Assembly: GCA_002367255.1 (NCBI GenBank)
Contig: DFBD01000149.1
Span: 1 to 8,837, forward strand
DNA length: 8,837 nt
Direction: 5' to 3'
DNA from: Rhodobacterales bacterium UBA3089
GTDB lineage: Bacteria > Pseudomonadota > Alphaproteobacteria > Rhodobacterales > Rhodobacteraceae
In this document: piece by piece, positions 1 through 6,724 of the stretch
How positions within the stretch are numbered: the stretch's first letter is position 1
Layout of the letters: each line of letters starts with the position of its first letter
The notes under the pieces: model-generated
Told to the model about the DNA's origin: nothing
The model's input: only the letters and a program-made list of their open reading frames with translations
Database searches by the model: none
Made by a program: the position numbers and the translations under genes

Positions 1-965
1 GCATCAAACGCCTCTAGCGCGCGGGCGTATCCGGCTACATCACGAGGATGGCCATAAAGGCTGTCGAATTCGACGAGGTTAGTGAAAATAAAATCCCCGT
101 CTACAGCCTCAGCAATGAAATCAAGCAGATCATCCACCAGTTCCAGGTCACGTTTACCTTTTTTTAACTTTGTGATGCCACGATGAGCGAAGATATCCCC
201 TATCTTACCTACCGCCAAGGTACGCCCGCCAGCTGCTACCACGCGATCACAGATAGTATCCTCGGGCGGTTCAATCGCCAGATCTTTACGGTTGATCGTG
301 CGTGTGAACTCCTCGGCCGTTTCCCCAACGAACGGGCGGGCGATGACACGGCCAACCATCAACGGGTGGAAAATTTCAGCAGCAATCGCACAGATTTCAT
401 ACAGTCGCTCCAGCCCGAAATGTTCCTCGTGTGCGGCAATTTGGAAAACGCTATCGGCAGACGTATAACAAATCGGCTTACCCGTCCTGATATGTTCTTC
501 CCCCAACTCGCGAAGGATCGGCATGCCGGACGCATGACAATCACCGAGTATCCCGGGAATTCCCGCGCGCCGCACAAATTCCTCGATTTTATCGGGTGGG
601 AAAGCAGGCACTGTATCAGGGAAATAGTGCCAATCAAACGGCACGGGCACGCCGGAAATCTCCCAATGTCCCGACGGAGTATCCTTGCCTTGTGAAACCT
701 CGGTCGCCGCGCCGAAAATTCCGACCGCGCCTGCATCCAACCCCGGTGCCGCATGACCGGAAGCCAACCGAATAGCAGCCCCAAGACCCAAACGATCAAG
801 GTTTGGCAGCGAAAGCGGACCGCTCCGACCTTCCTCTGCCGTGCCATTTGCGCAGGCATCTGCAATGTGGCCCAAGGTGTTGGAACCCTCGTCCCCGAAT
901 TGTGCTGCGTCAGGCGCACCACCGCAACCGACCGAATCCAGCACCAGAATTAATGCACGTGCCAT
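1..965 (-). CDS. deoB: Phosphopentomutase, 3' end cut by window edge
   Basis: Interconverts (deoxy)ribose 1-phosphate and 5-phosphate, linking nucleoside phosphorolysis to central metabolism in the cytoplasm. The frame is open from an ATG at 963-965 to the left edge, giving 321 codons; full-length Gram-negative DeoB is about 390-410 residues, so roughly the last 70-90 residues are missing. Alkaline-phosphatase-superfamily features are visible: an N-terminal metal site around Asp10 ([12 protein letters not shown]), and the phospho-acceptor segment [10 protein letters not shown] with Thr96, the residue phosphorylated in characterised phosphopentomutases. Near the cut end a GHPRD..GY..ALE.FD segment matches the conserved metal/substrate region (the family usually has GHRRD). 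It starts 2 bases after the cdd stop, so it is almost certainly co-transcribed and translationally coupled to cdd. A GGAAG sequence about 12 bases upstream, inside cdd, is a weak ribosome binding site. Confidence 0.95.
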   Translation of the reverse strand, partial: MARALILVLDSVGCGGAPDAAQFGDEGSNTLGHIADACANGTAEEGRSGPLSLPNLDRLGLGAAIRLASGHAAPGLDAGAVGIFGAATEVSQGKDTPSGHWEISGVPVPFDWHYFPDTVPAFPPDKIEEFVRRAGIPGILGDCHASGMPILRELGEEHIRTGKPICYTSADSVFQIAAHEEHFGLERLYEICAIAAEIFHPLMVGRVIARPFVGETAEEFTRTINRKDLAIEPPEDTICDRVVAAGGRTLAVGKIGDIFAHRGITKLKKGKRDLELVDDLLDFIAEAVDGDFIFTNLVEFDSLYGHPRDVAGYARALEAFD

Positions 966-967
966 GG

Positions 968-1360
968 CTATTTCACTTCCAAATGCTCTTTGCCAAAACC
1001 TGCGGGCAGCAGGCCGCCAATGGTGCTCTCTTCAATGTCACCAGCCAAATCAGCCATATAAACAGGGGTATCCGCCTTCGCGAACTCCGCTATTTTCTGC
1101 CGGCAACCGCCGCAAGGCGATACTTTTGAAGCGCCGCCAGCCACGACCAGAATTTCTGCAATCTCGAATTCACCCGCAGCAATCATCGCCGCAATCGCCC
1201 CAGCTTCCGCACAGGTCCCCTCGGGATATGCCACATTTTCAACGTTGCATCCCGTAAAAACTTTCCCCGAGATCGTGCGAACAGCCGCCCCCACTTGAAA
1301 ATCTGAATACGGCGCATAGGCGTTTTCACGTACCGTGATTGCTGCTTTGAATAGGTCCAT
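968..1360 (-). CDS. cdd: Cytidine deaminase
   Basis: Hydrolytic, zinc-dependent deamination of cytidine/deoxycytidine to (deoxy)uridine in pyrimidine salvage. The 130-residue length fits the small homotetrameric class. Visible motifs are the substrate-binding NVEN at 39-42, the zinc/catalytic C-A-E at Cys50-Glu52 (Glu52 as proton shuttle) and PCGGC with Cys83 and Cys86, giving a three-cysteine zinc site. I chose the ATG at 1358-1360 rather than an in-frame ATG 30 bases upstream (1388-1390), because GAGGG lies about 8 bases before it and the protein then starts at the normal family position (MDLFKAAI). The residue after the CAE motif is Ala where the Bacillus subtilis enzyme has Arg. It is the first gene of a unit with deoB; a promoter candidate lies at 1397-1424. 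Confidence 0.95.
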   Translation of the reverse strand: MDLFKAAITVRENAYAPYSDFQVGAAVRTISGKVFTGCNVENVAYPEGTCAEAGAIAAMIAAGEFEIAEILVVAGGASKVSPCGGCRQKIAEFAKADTPVYMADLAGDIEESTIGGLLPAGFGKEHLEVK

Positions 1361-1396
1361 CGAGAATCCCTCGTAAAATGTCAGGTTCAAGACACG

Positions 1397-1424
1397 AGTA
1401 TAGTTCAGCCGAAATTATGGGCAA
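1397..1424 (-). promoter_or_regulatory. Candidate sigma-70 type promoter of cdd-deoB
   Basis: On the minus strand TTGCCC (plus positions 1419-1424) and TATACT (1397-1402) are separated by 16 bases. The -10 matches consensus at 5 of 6 positions and the -35 at 4 of 6. The predicted transcript start near 1390 gives a leader of about 30 bases with GAGGG before the cdd ATG. The 93-base gap between the response regulator stop and cdd shows no convincing hairpin-plus-T-run terminator, so read-through from the signalling operon is also possible. Pattern match only. Confidence 0.45.
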
Positions 1425-1453
1425 GAGAATGCGTTAAGAATTCTACCTTTTGG

Positions 1454-2860
1454 TCAGGTTTTCTCCCAACCTTCCTTTTTACGATACAACGTCGAGGGCG
1501 AAACATCGAGCAGTCGCGCGGCCTGCGGGATGGATCCGTCACAAAAATCGATAGTGGCCTCGATAAATTCCCGTTCCAAGGTCGCAAGGGGCGTACCGAT
1601 AAATGCAGCGAGATTATTTGACGGCTCAGCAACCCGCATTGCATCCGAGAAACCAACCGCAGCCTCACCATCATCGCGGGGTGAACTTTGACGCGGCATC
1701 GTCGCTTCGGGCGGCAACATTTCAGGTAAAACAATAGGCCCGTCATTCAAAACCACAACATTACGGATCACGTTCATCAATTGGCGAACATTTCCCGGCC
1801 ACGTCATTGACGCAAAAATATCGCGGACTTCAGGGCTGAGCCCCGTGAATTCCTTATTTTCCTCGGCTGTAAATTTCGCCAAGATTTTATCCGCAATCTC
1901 TATAACATCCGCTGCTCGTTCGCGAAGTGGCGGCATATGGATTGGCACTACATGCAGACGATAATATAAATCTTCGCGGAACCGCCCAGCCCGAACCTCG
2001 GCCAAAGGGTCGCGATTTGTCGCACAAACAATTCGCACATCAACCATATGTGCCTTAGTCGCGCCAACTGGCTGGATGGTTGAGGTTTGCAAAAACCGCA
2101 GCAGCTTGGTTTGCAGGCTCAAATCCATCTCGCATATTTCATCAAGGAATAATGTCCCCCCGCTCGCCGCCGCCGCCGCCCCTTTCTTGTCTGCAATCGC
2201 CCCGGTGAAGGACCCTTTCAGATGCCCGAACACCTCGGACTCCAGCAAACCACGCGGGATTGCGCCGCAATTCAGGGGAACAAAAGGGCCGTTCGCACGA
2301 CTGGAGACGTCGTGTATGGCTTGGGCGCACAACTCCTTGCCCGTGCCACTTTCGCCGGTCACAAAAACCGTAGCGGTCGAGCGCCCGATATTTTGCACCA
2401 TTTTGTAGATGCCTTGCATGACCTCGGACGAACCGATGAAACCCTGGAACTCGTCCGGTTCGTCGGCTGACACACGGGGATGATCGACATCGTTCATCAA
2501 GGCCTGTCGGGCATTATCAACAGCAGATAGCAAGCGAACTTCATCGAAAGGTTTAACGAGAAAATCAAATGATCCCAGTCGCATAGCCTCAACTGCGCGA
2601 TTTATAGAACCGTTCGCGGTGATCACGATAATCTTGATGTCAGGTTGTTCCGCAATGAATTCGGCCATTAGTTCCATGCCGTCACCATCAGGTAAAAGCA
2701 GATCAAGCAGCACGATTTTATGTTTAGACTTTGCGAACTTCTCGCGGGCCTCGCTGATGGAAAACACACATTCAGCATTATGCCCGGCCTTACGAATAAC
2801 CGCCTGGTATACCATTGAAAGCGAGGGGGTATCCTCTACCAGAAGTATTGGGCCGTCCAT
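1454..2860 (-). CDS. Sigma-54-dependent response regulator, LuxO-like (NtrC family)
   Basis: Output protein of the phosphorelay: activates RNA polymerase-sigma54 when phosphorylated. 468 residues in the classical three-domain order. The receiver (about 4-118) has acidic pair Glu9/Asp10, phospho-acceptor Asp53 (LLDLLLPDGDG), Thr81 and Lys103. The AAA+ domain (about 140-375) has Walker A GESGTGKE at 169-176, the sigma54-contacting loop as GSFTGA at 216-221, Walker B GGTLFLDE at 234-241 and GNVRQL at 356-361. A C-terminal Fis-type helix-turn-helix lies at about 442-463 (IPQAARLLDVSPSTLYRK), which from memory resembles LuxO more than NtrC or DctD. The start at 2858-2860 is 11 bases after the hybrid kinase stop, supporting co-transcription; its ribosome site is weak (TAGG). 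The GSFTGA loop departs by one residue from canonical GAFTGA. Specific target genes cannot be read from the sequence, but a sigma54 promoter heads this same operon, suggesting autoactivation. Confidence 0.93.
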   Translation of the reverse strand: MDGPILLVEDTPSLSMVYQAVIRKAGHNAECVFSISEAREKFAKSKHKIVLLDLLLPDGDGMELMAEFIAEQPDIKIIVITANGSINRAVEAMRLGSFDFLVKPFDEVRLLSAVDNARQALMNDVDHPRVSADEPDEFQGFIGSSEVMQGIYKMVQNIGRSTATVFVTGESGTGKELCAQAIHDVSSRANGPFVPLNCGAIPRGLLESEVFGHLKGSFTGAIADKKGAAAAASGGTLFLDEICEMDLSLQTKLLRFLQTSTIQPVGATKAHMVDVRIVCATNRDPLAEVRAGRFREDLYYRLHVVPIHMPPLRERAADVIEIADKILAKFTAEENKEFTGLSPEVRDIFASMTWPGNVRQLMNVIRNVVVLNDGPIVLPEMLPPEATMPRQSSPRDDGEAAVGFSDAMRVAEPSNNLAAFIGTPLATLEREFIEATIDFCDGSIPQAARLLDVSPSTLYRKKEGWEKT

Positions 2861-2871
2861 TAAGCGTTAAC

Positions 2872-4389
2872 CTACTTTTCGTTAGTCAAAAATGATTCAA
2901 CCTTGGAGATACCGCTAATACACTTCAAGTTCAATGGCTGCGCTGTTTGTTTATCAGAGGCGTTAGCCGCCTTATTAAGTTCCTGTGCTAAATGCTGCAA
3001 ATTCGTGGCGCCGATTGCACCCGCAACAGATATCAGGATGTGGCTGTGTCTACGCCACTCTGTGTAGTTTTCCTCGGCCTCCGCTGTGATCAAACCTTTC
3101 TTGATCACAGCAAAGTCCGCCACGACTTTTTCCAAAAACTCCGCCAGAAACTCCGGCCCGATCGTCTTGGAAATAACATCATAAATCGCGCGATCAACAA
3201 ACCCCGGATTATCAACCGAGGCCCCTCCCTGCGCCGCTCCCTCCCCTTGCGGTTCGGGTGGCGTGCCGTGAATATATTCAAGAATTTGGTGCCCGAGCGA
3301 TGCGATACCGGCGATCGGCTTCGCAATCACCCCGTCCGCCCCCGCCGCGTCAATCTTTTCACGATGCTCTTGCATCACATAAGCCGTCAACGCGATCATC
3401 GGGATGCCCGATTTGGCGTCATCACGGGCACGAATTTCGCGCAACACTTCCAAGCCGGATTTACGGGGCATTTCGATATCCAGCAGCAGCACGTCAAATT
3501 CTGACCGTTCGAACATCGCCAGTGTTTCAACGCCGTCAGATGCAACTTGAAACTTCGCACCCATACTTTTCAGCATCTGCGTGACCACCAACTGGTTGGT
3601 AACATTATCCTCGGCTAACAGGATATTAAGGTGGCTCAGGTCAGGTAATGCCTCGATGTGCGGAGGTGGCGGCGTGATGGCGAGCGCCGCTGACGGGAAT
3701 ACGACCGTCACACACGCCCCGCCATTTTCGATGTTTTTCACCGAAATCGTCCCGCCAACTTCGGTCACGAGCATTTCAGAAATGTATAACCCCAAACCCG
3801 ACCCCTCTTGTGGGGAATCGTCGGGGCGTCCGCGAAATTGAAACAACATGGCAAGTGCGGATTCACTAAACCCCGGGCCAGAGTCGGTTACCGAAATAAT
3901 AACACTTTCAGCGCGACTAACCACACTGATAGAAATACTGCCACCCTGCGAAAACTTGACGGCATTTCCAATCACGTTATTGAAAATACGATGGAAGTGT
4001 GTGCGCTCAATAACGTCCATGGTTTCAACGCTGCGTGAAACGTCCAAATCGATATGGATACCTGCGCTTTCGGCCTGATCATACCAACGCTGTGCCAACC
4101 GGTCAATTTCATCAGGAACGTTTATCAAGGTAGAGGTCGGCGCGGAATCGCAGCCACCGAAAACCAGATTCAACAGGTCGTTCAACATTGCACCGGAAGT
4201 TTGCGCGCGTTTTAGACGGTTGCGCATCTCAACCGAAAGTCCGTCGCCGTCGATCAACTCCAGACTACCAAGCAAGCCAAACATCGCCGAGCGCACATCA
4301 TGAGCCAAAAGGGTAGCCCCCTTACCGCCCAATTCATCGCTCAACTCCGCCTCGAACCGACTTATACCGTTCAGCTGTTCAACCTTCAT
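2872..4389 (-). CDS. Soluble hybrid histidine kinase with receiver and HPt domains
   Basis: Cytoplasmic phosphorelay protein of 505 residues with no signal peptide, membrane segment or PAS/GAF sensor. Domain order: a degenerate HisKA-like H-box almost at the N-terminus (His30 in AHDVRSAMFGLLGSLEL); an intact HATPase domain with N-box Asn138/Asn142 (FNNVIGNAVKF), G1 box DSGPG at 169-173, a phenylalanine box around 183-186 and G2 box GSGLGLYIS at 196-204; a receiver at about 253-370 with Glu260/Asp261, Asp304, Thr335 and Lys357-Pro358; a Pro/Gly-rich linker at about 376-395; and an HPt domain at about 396-480 with His450 (SHILISVAGAIGA). The usual HPt Lys three residues after the His is Ile. 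Lacking its own sensor, it probably takes its input from the membrane kinase encoded just upstream and passes phosphate to the LuxO-like regulator just downstream. GGGTGA five bases before the ATG serves as ribosome site. Confidence 0.9.
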   Translation of the reverse strand: MKVEQLNGISRFEAELSDELGGKGATLLAHDVRSAMFGLLGSLELIDGDGLSVEMRNRLKRAQTSGAMLNDLLNLVFGGCDSAPTSTLINVPDEIDRLAQRWYDQAESAGIHIDLDVSRSVETMDVIERTHFHRIFNNVIGNAVKFSQGGSISISVVSRAESVIISVTDSGPGFSESALAMLFQFRGRPDDSPQEGSGLGLYISEMLVTEVGGTISVKNIENGGACVTVVFPSAALAITPPPPHIEALPDLSHLNILLAEDNVTNQLVVTQMLKSMGAKFQVASDGVETLAMFERSEFDVLLLDIEMPRKSGLEVLREIRARDDAKSGIPMIALTAYVMQEHREKIDAAGADGVIAKPIAGIASLGHQILEYIHGTPPEPQGEGAAQGGASVDNPGFVDRAIYDVISKTIGPEFLAEFLEKVVADFAVIKKGLITAEAEENYTEWRRHSHILISVAGAIGATNLQHLAQELNKAANASDKQTAQPLNLKCISGISKVESFLTNEK

Positions 4390-4491
4390 AATTCACCCAG
4401 ACCCGAATCAAATTTTAATAATGATATTATATTCCACTCAGGGTTGTTAATATTTCGTTGTTTTCACTAGATAAAGTCCATTTATGAGCTG
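4390..4491. other. AT-rich gap between the two kinase genes
   Basis: This 102-base gap is the only long one inside the signalling operon. It is strongly AT-rich compared with its neighbours, has no open frame of note and shows no clear rho-independent terminator. On the minus strand it contains TATAAT (plus positions 4426-4431), overlapping an ATAAT-GAT-ATTAT inverted repeat (4418-4430). It also has ATTTCGTTG (4452-4460), a 9-mer that recurs in the operon's upstream region at 6732-6740. It may hold an internal promoter for the hybrid kinase and regulator. Confidence 0.5.
4426..4431 (-). promoter_or_regulatory. Possible -10 element upstream of the hybrid kinase gene
   Basis: The minus strand reads a perfect TATAAT here, 37 bases upstream of the hybrid kinase ATG. 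No good -35 hexamer sits at 16-18 bases; the best one, TTAACA, is only 13 bases away. In such an AT-rich gap the match could easily be chance, so this is a weak candidate for an internal promoter. Confidence 0.2.
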
Positions 4492-6132
4492 TTACTCTAC
4501 GGCTTTACCAACAACATCACGAATTTCACGGAAGTTCAGAGGTAGACTCACTGTGGAATCGAATGCTTCTACATCTACTGGTGCGCCAAGCGCAATTAGC
4601 CTTGCCGTCGGGTAATTCTGTTGTGCCTGCGCGAGGAAATCTCTCTCGGTCGCGCCGCCTGCCTCGATCAGGGCGATGTGCACGGGGTCATTTTCGTCTT
4701 CTTGCAAAAAGTTCACATCCATATCAGCCAAAGCCGCACGACAGATCGCCCCCATTGCATCGCTGTTTGATAGAACTGCAATGTTCAACGCCGTCGTTAC
4801 GTATTCTTCGACCGGTATCGAGACGATCACAGTAATACGCTCGTCAGCAGTGTTATCCACCTGCAAACTTCCGTGCATCGCCTCGATCCCCCCCCGCGCG
4901 ATCACCGGGCCGAGGGCGTCAGTCATAAACAAATCTTCCCCTCGCTCTTCCTCGCCAAGTATCAAGTCGGGGGCCCACGCCCCGCCATCGGACAAATACG
5001 AGAATGACAACCGCATTAATAACGAGCCACCTTCACAGGACAACTTCATCTCTGCATCGCGCACCCCCGCGGTTTCGATGACATACTGTAGCAAATAGAC
5101 ATAGATTTGACGGAGTCTGCGAAAGTCGCCCTGTAAATGCCGTGGACAATCCTGGGGGGTAGGAACCGAAAACGATACGCCCTCGCGCTTGGCGACAGGC
5201 GTAAATTTTTCGCGCACAGAGGTCGCCAACAGCGCCACCTCGAACGGCTTGACCTCTAGTTTTATTTCATCGGAATGCAGGGCGCTTAAGTCCAGAATAT
5301 CGACAAGCAGATCCATCATCTGTTGACTAGATTGTTCCGCATGCTCGATAAGGCGAATTTGACTTTGCCGAACCGCATTTTGTTTTGACAGCGCCAGCAG
5401 TCCAAGTACCCCGTTCATAGGCGTTCGTAGTTCGTGGCTCATCATTGTCAGGAACTTCGATTTGGCACGGCTGGCCTTATCAGCTGCATCGGCAAGCTTC
5501 ATATTGGTATCCGCAAGCCGCTTGAAACGCATGCTCTCGCGATTGATATAAGCGAGCGACACAACCGCAATCCCGATGGCTAGAAAGCCAAGAAACGATG
5601 TACGGTTCACACCGGATTGCAACTGTTGACGAATTTCGCGCCCGCGCAATTCCTCGCCAAGCGTGACATTTCGACTGAACGTCCGGACCTCCTCGGCGTA
5701 AGGATTGAACACCACCAATAGTTTGGCTGCTTCGACGCGGTCTCCTTGCGTCAATTCAATGATACGGCGATCAACGGCTTTCATATCGTCAAACAGTCGC
5801 GGGACGATCCGTGTTTCCCGGTCATATTTTCTTAAACGTTCGCCGATTCCCCCCTGATTGAATACGCCAATCCGGCTCCAGAGGATATCGAAACGATTGT
5901 TGACTTCATCTACATCAGCCCCAGACCCTTCGATCTGAAAGCGGAGCAAGGATTCCCGAAAGCGGTTAAGCTCCTGTTCCAATTGATAGGACATCCATGT
6001 GATATCTTCCAAACTGGCAGCCTGCATTGCAGCCACGTCTTTACGAAAGGAATTGTAGCCAAGGATCACAAGTCCGCTGGCCGCAAGGAAAACGACCAAA
6101 ACCACATAACGTGGAAGGCCAGAAACCCTCAC
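4492..6132 (-). CDS. Membrane histidine kinase with degenerate ATPase domain and pseudo-receiver
   Basis: 546 residues. Two membrane helices (about 9-26 and 177-196) flank a mainly helical periplasmic sensor region of about 150 residues (including W..YQLEQELNRF around 47-58). The cytoplasmic part has a short linker and an intact HisKA domain with His233 (MMSHELRTPMNGVLGLLAL). The following HATPase domain (about 295-441) aligns in outline but has lost its catalytic boxes: Tyr350 replaces the N-box Asn (LLQYVIETA), no DxGxG G1 box is present, and the G2 glycines are gone (DALGPVIARGGIEAMHG). The C-terminal domain (about 449-546) looks like a receiver with Ser455-Asn456 instead of the acidic pair, Glu490 at the phospho-Asp position and Leu530 instead of Lys. 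The start is GTG; GTGA overlaps the stop of the secreted protein gene, with AAAGG 10 bases upstream. Probably a sensor pseudokinase acting with the neighbouring hybrid kinase. Confidence 0.88.
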   Translation of the reverse strand: MRVSGLPRYVVLVVFLAASGLVILGYNSFRKDVAAMQAASLEDITWMSYQLEQELNRFRESLLRFQIEGSGADVDEVNNRFDILWSRIGVFNQGGIGERLRKYDRETRIVPRLFDDMKAVDRRIIELTQGDRVEAAKLLVVFNPYAEEVRTFSRNVTLGEELRGREIRQQLQSGVNRTSFLGFLAIGIAVVSLAYINRESMRFKRLADTNMKLADAADKASRAKSKFLTMMSHELRTPMNGVLGLLALSKQNAVRQSQIRLIEHAEQSSQQMMDLLVDILDLSALHSDEIKLEVKPFEVALLATSVREKFTPVAKREGVSFSVPTPQDCPRHLQGDFRRLRQIYVYLLQYVIETAGVRDAEMKLSCEGGSLLMRLSFSYLSDGGAWAPDLILGEEERGEDLFMTDALGPVIARGGIEAMHGSLQVDNTADERITVIVSIPVEEYVTTALNIAVLSNSDAMGAICRAALADMDVNFLQEDENDPVHIALIEAGGATERDFLAQAQQNYPTARLIALGAPVDVEAFDSTVSLPLNFREIRDVVGKAVE

Positions 6133-6626
6133 AATATATCAACCTTTACCAACTGCCAAATCAGCCGATCATTATAGATACGATCCTGCAATTCGACATT
6201 GTCGGTCATTGGATAAATCACCCAGATAGGCCCCTTATCCCTGATGGAGAGCCTCTCGCCATTTTGGGACATGGCAAAAATCACGTCGTAATCAAGTATG
6301 TCCGATACAGGAACTTCAATTATGTATTCATTCACAGCGGTAAGCCGCAATGTCGTGATTTCCAAGGCATCCAGAAGTGCGATCACATCACGCGCCAGCG
6401 GTCCGGTGAATTCGGCCAACCCATCCACAAATTCGTTTTCAGTATGCACTGAAAACTGTTCCATTGCCAAAAGATCATCTTCTGTTAGCTCAACGACGAC
6501 GTCTTGTGACGAATCCGTTACGGTTAAATAGGTGTCGCCTTGTGCCGTTGCCCAGTTAGGAAAAAAGACGGCCGTCAGAATTACTGCTCCCAACAATTGC
6601 TTCGATATCGTCAACAAACTATTCAT
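6129..6626 (-). CDS. Secreted SUOX/molybdopterin-oxidoreductase-fold protein lacking Cys, likely sensor partner
   Basis: 165 residues. A Sec signal peptide (Lys9, hydrophobic 11-23, WATA-Q cleavage after Ala28) directs the mature protein of about 137 residues to the periplasm. The mature part resembles the short oxidoreductase molybdopterin-binding-domain (SUOX-like fold) proteins often encoded next to membrane signalling proteins: F-T-G-P at 73-76, a VNEYIIEVPVSDI segment near 98-110, and RDKGPIWVIYP at 129-139. The whole protein contains no cysteine, so the Cys that ligates molybdenum in true enzymes is absent; automatic annotation as an oxidoreductase would mislead. I chose the ATG at 6624-6626 over one at 6731: AAGGAG lies 8 bases before it, the signal peptide then starts correctly, and the predicted sigma54 transcript begins at about 6646. 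It overlaps the kinase gene by four bases, suggesting a ligand-binding or input partner for that kinase. Confidence 0.85.
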   Translation of the reverse strand: MNSLLTISKQLLGAVILTAVFFPNWATAQGDTYLTVTDSSQDVVVELTEDDLLAMEQFSVHTENEFVDGLAEFTGPLARDVIALLDALEITTLRLTAVNEYIIEVPVSDILDYDVIFAMSQNGERLSIRDKGPIWVIYPMTDNVELQDRIYNDRLIWQLVKVDIL

Positions 6627-6634
6627 TATACGCA

Positions 6635-6640
6635 CTCCTT
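6635..6640 (-). promoter_or_regulatory. Shine-Dalgarno fixing the start of the secreted sensor gene
   Basis: The minus strand reads AAGGAG, 8 bases before the ATG at 6624-6626. This is the strongest ribosome site in the window and decides against the longer in-frame start at 6731, which would bury the signal peptide. Confidence 0.85.
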
Positions 6641-6656
6641 GTGTGTGGATAGTACA

Positions 6657-6673
6657 TGCAAAATTCGGGCCAA
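6657..6673 (-). promoter_or_regulatory. Sigma-54 (RpoN) -24/-12 promoter of the signalling operon
   Basis: The minus strand reads TTGGCCCGAATTTTGCA. Against the sigma54 consensus TTGGCACG-N4-TTGCA it differs by one base (C for A). The invariant GG (6671, 6670) and GC (6659, 6658) have the required 10-base separation. The predicted transcript start is near 6646, just ahead of AAGGAG and 20 bases from the ATG of the secreted sensor gene. The operon's last gene encodes a sigma54 activator, which makes this assignment much stronger than a bare motif hit. Confidence 0.8.
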
Positions 6674-6724
6674 ATAAATAACACAAGCTACGAAGATGCA
6701 TAATTACGTTAAAGCCTTTGAGTG

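Noticed and set aside
183..695. Open frame on the plus strand (170 codons)
   Set aside because: It lies wholly within deoB, read antisense; deoB has clear family motifs through this stretch and the plus frame resembles nothing.
359..922. Open frame on the minus strand (187 codons)
   Set aside because: Out of frame inside deoB on the same strand; composition is Arg/Pro rich and shows no domain, typical of a shadow frame.
1361..1390. Longer cdd start with ten extra residues
   Set aside because: No ribosome site before 1390, while GAGGG precedes the ATG at 1360; the extra residues do not fit the family N-terminus and would overlap the predicted promoter start.
2872..6132. The two kinases being one gene broken by a frameshift
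   Set aside because: Each has its own H-box, ATPase-like and receiver-like domain, its own start with a ribosome site, and a 102-base gap between them; they are two distinct proteins.
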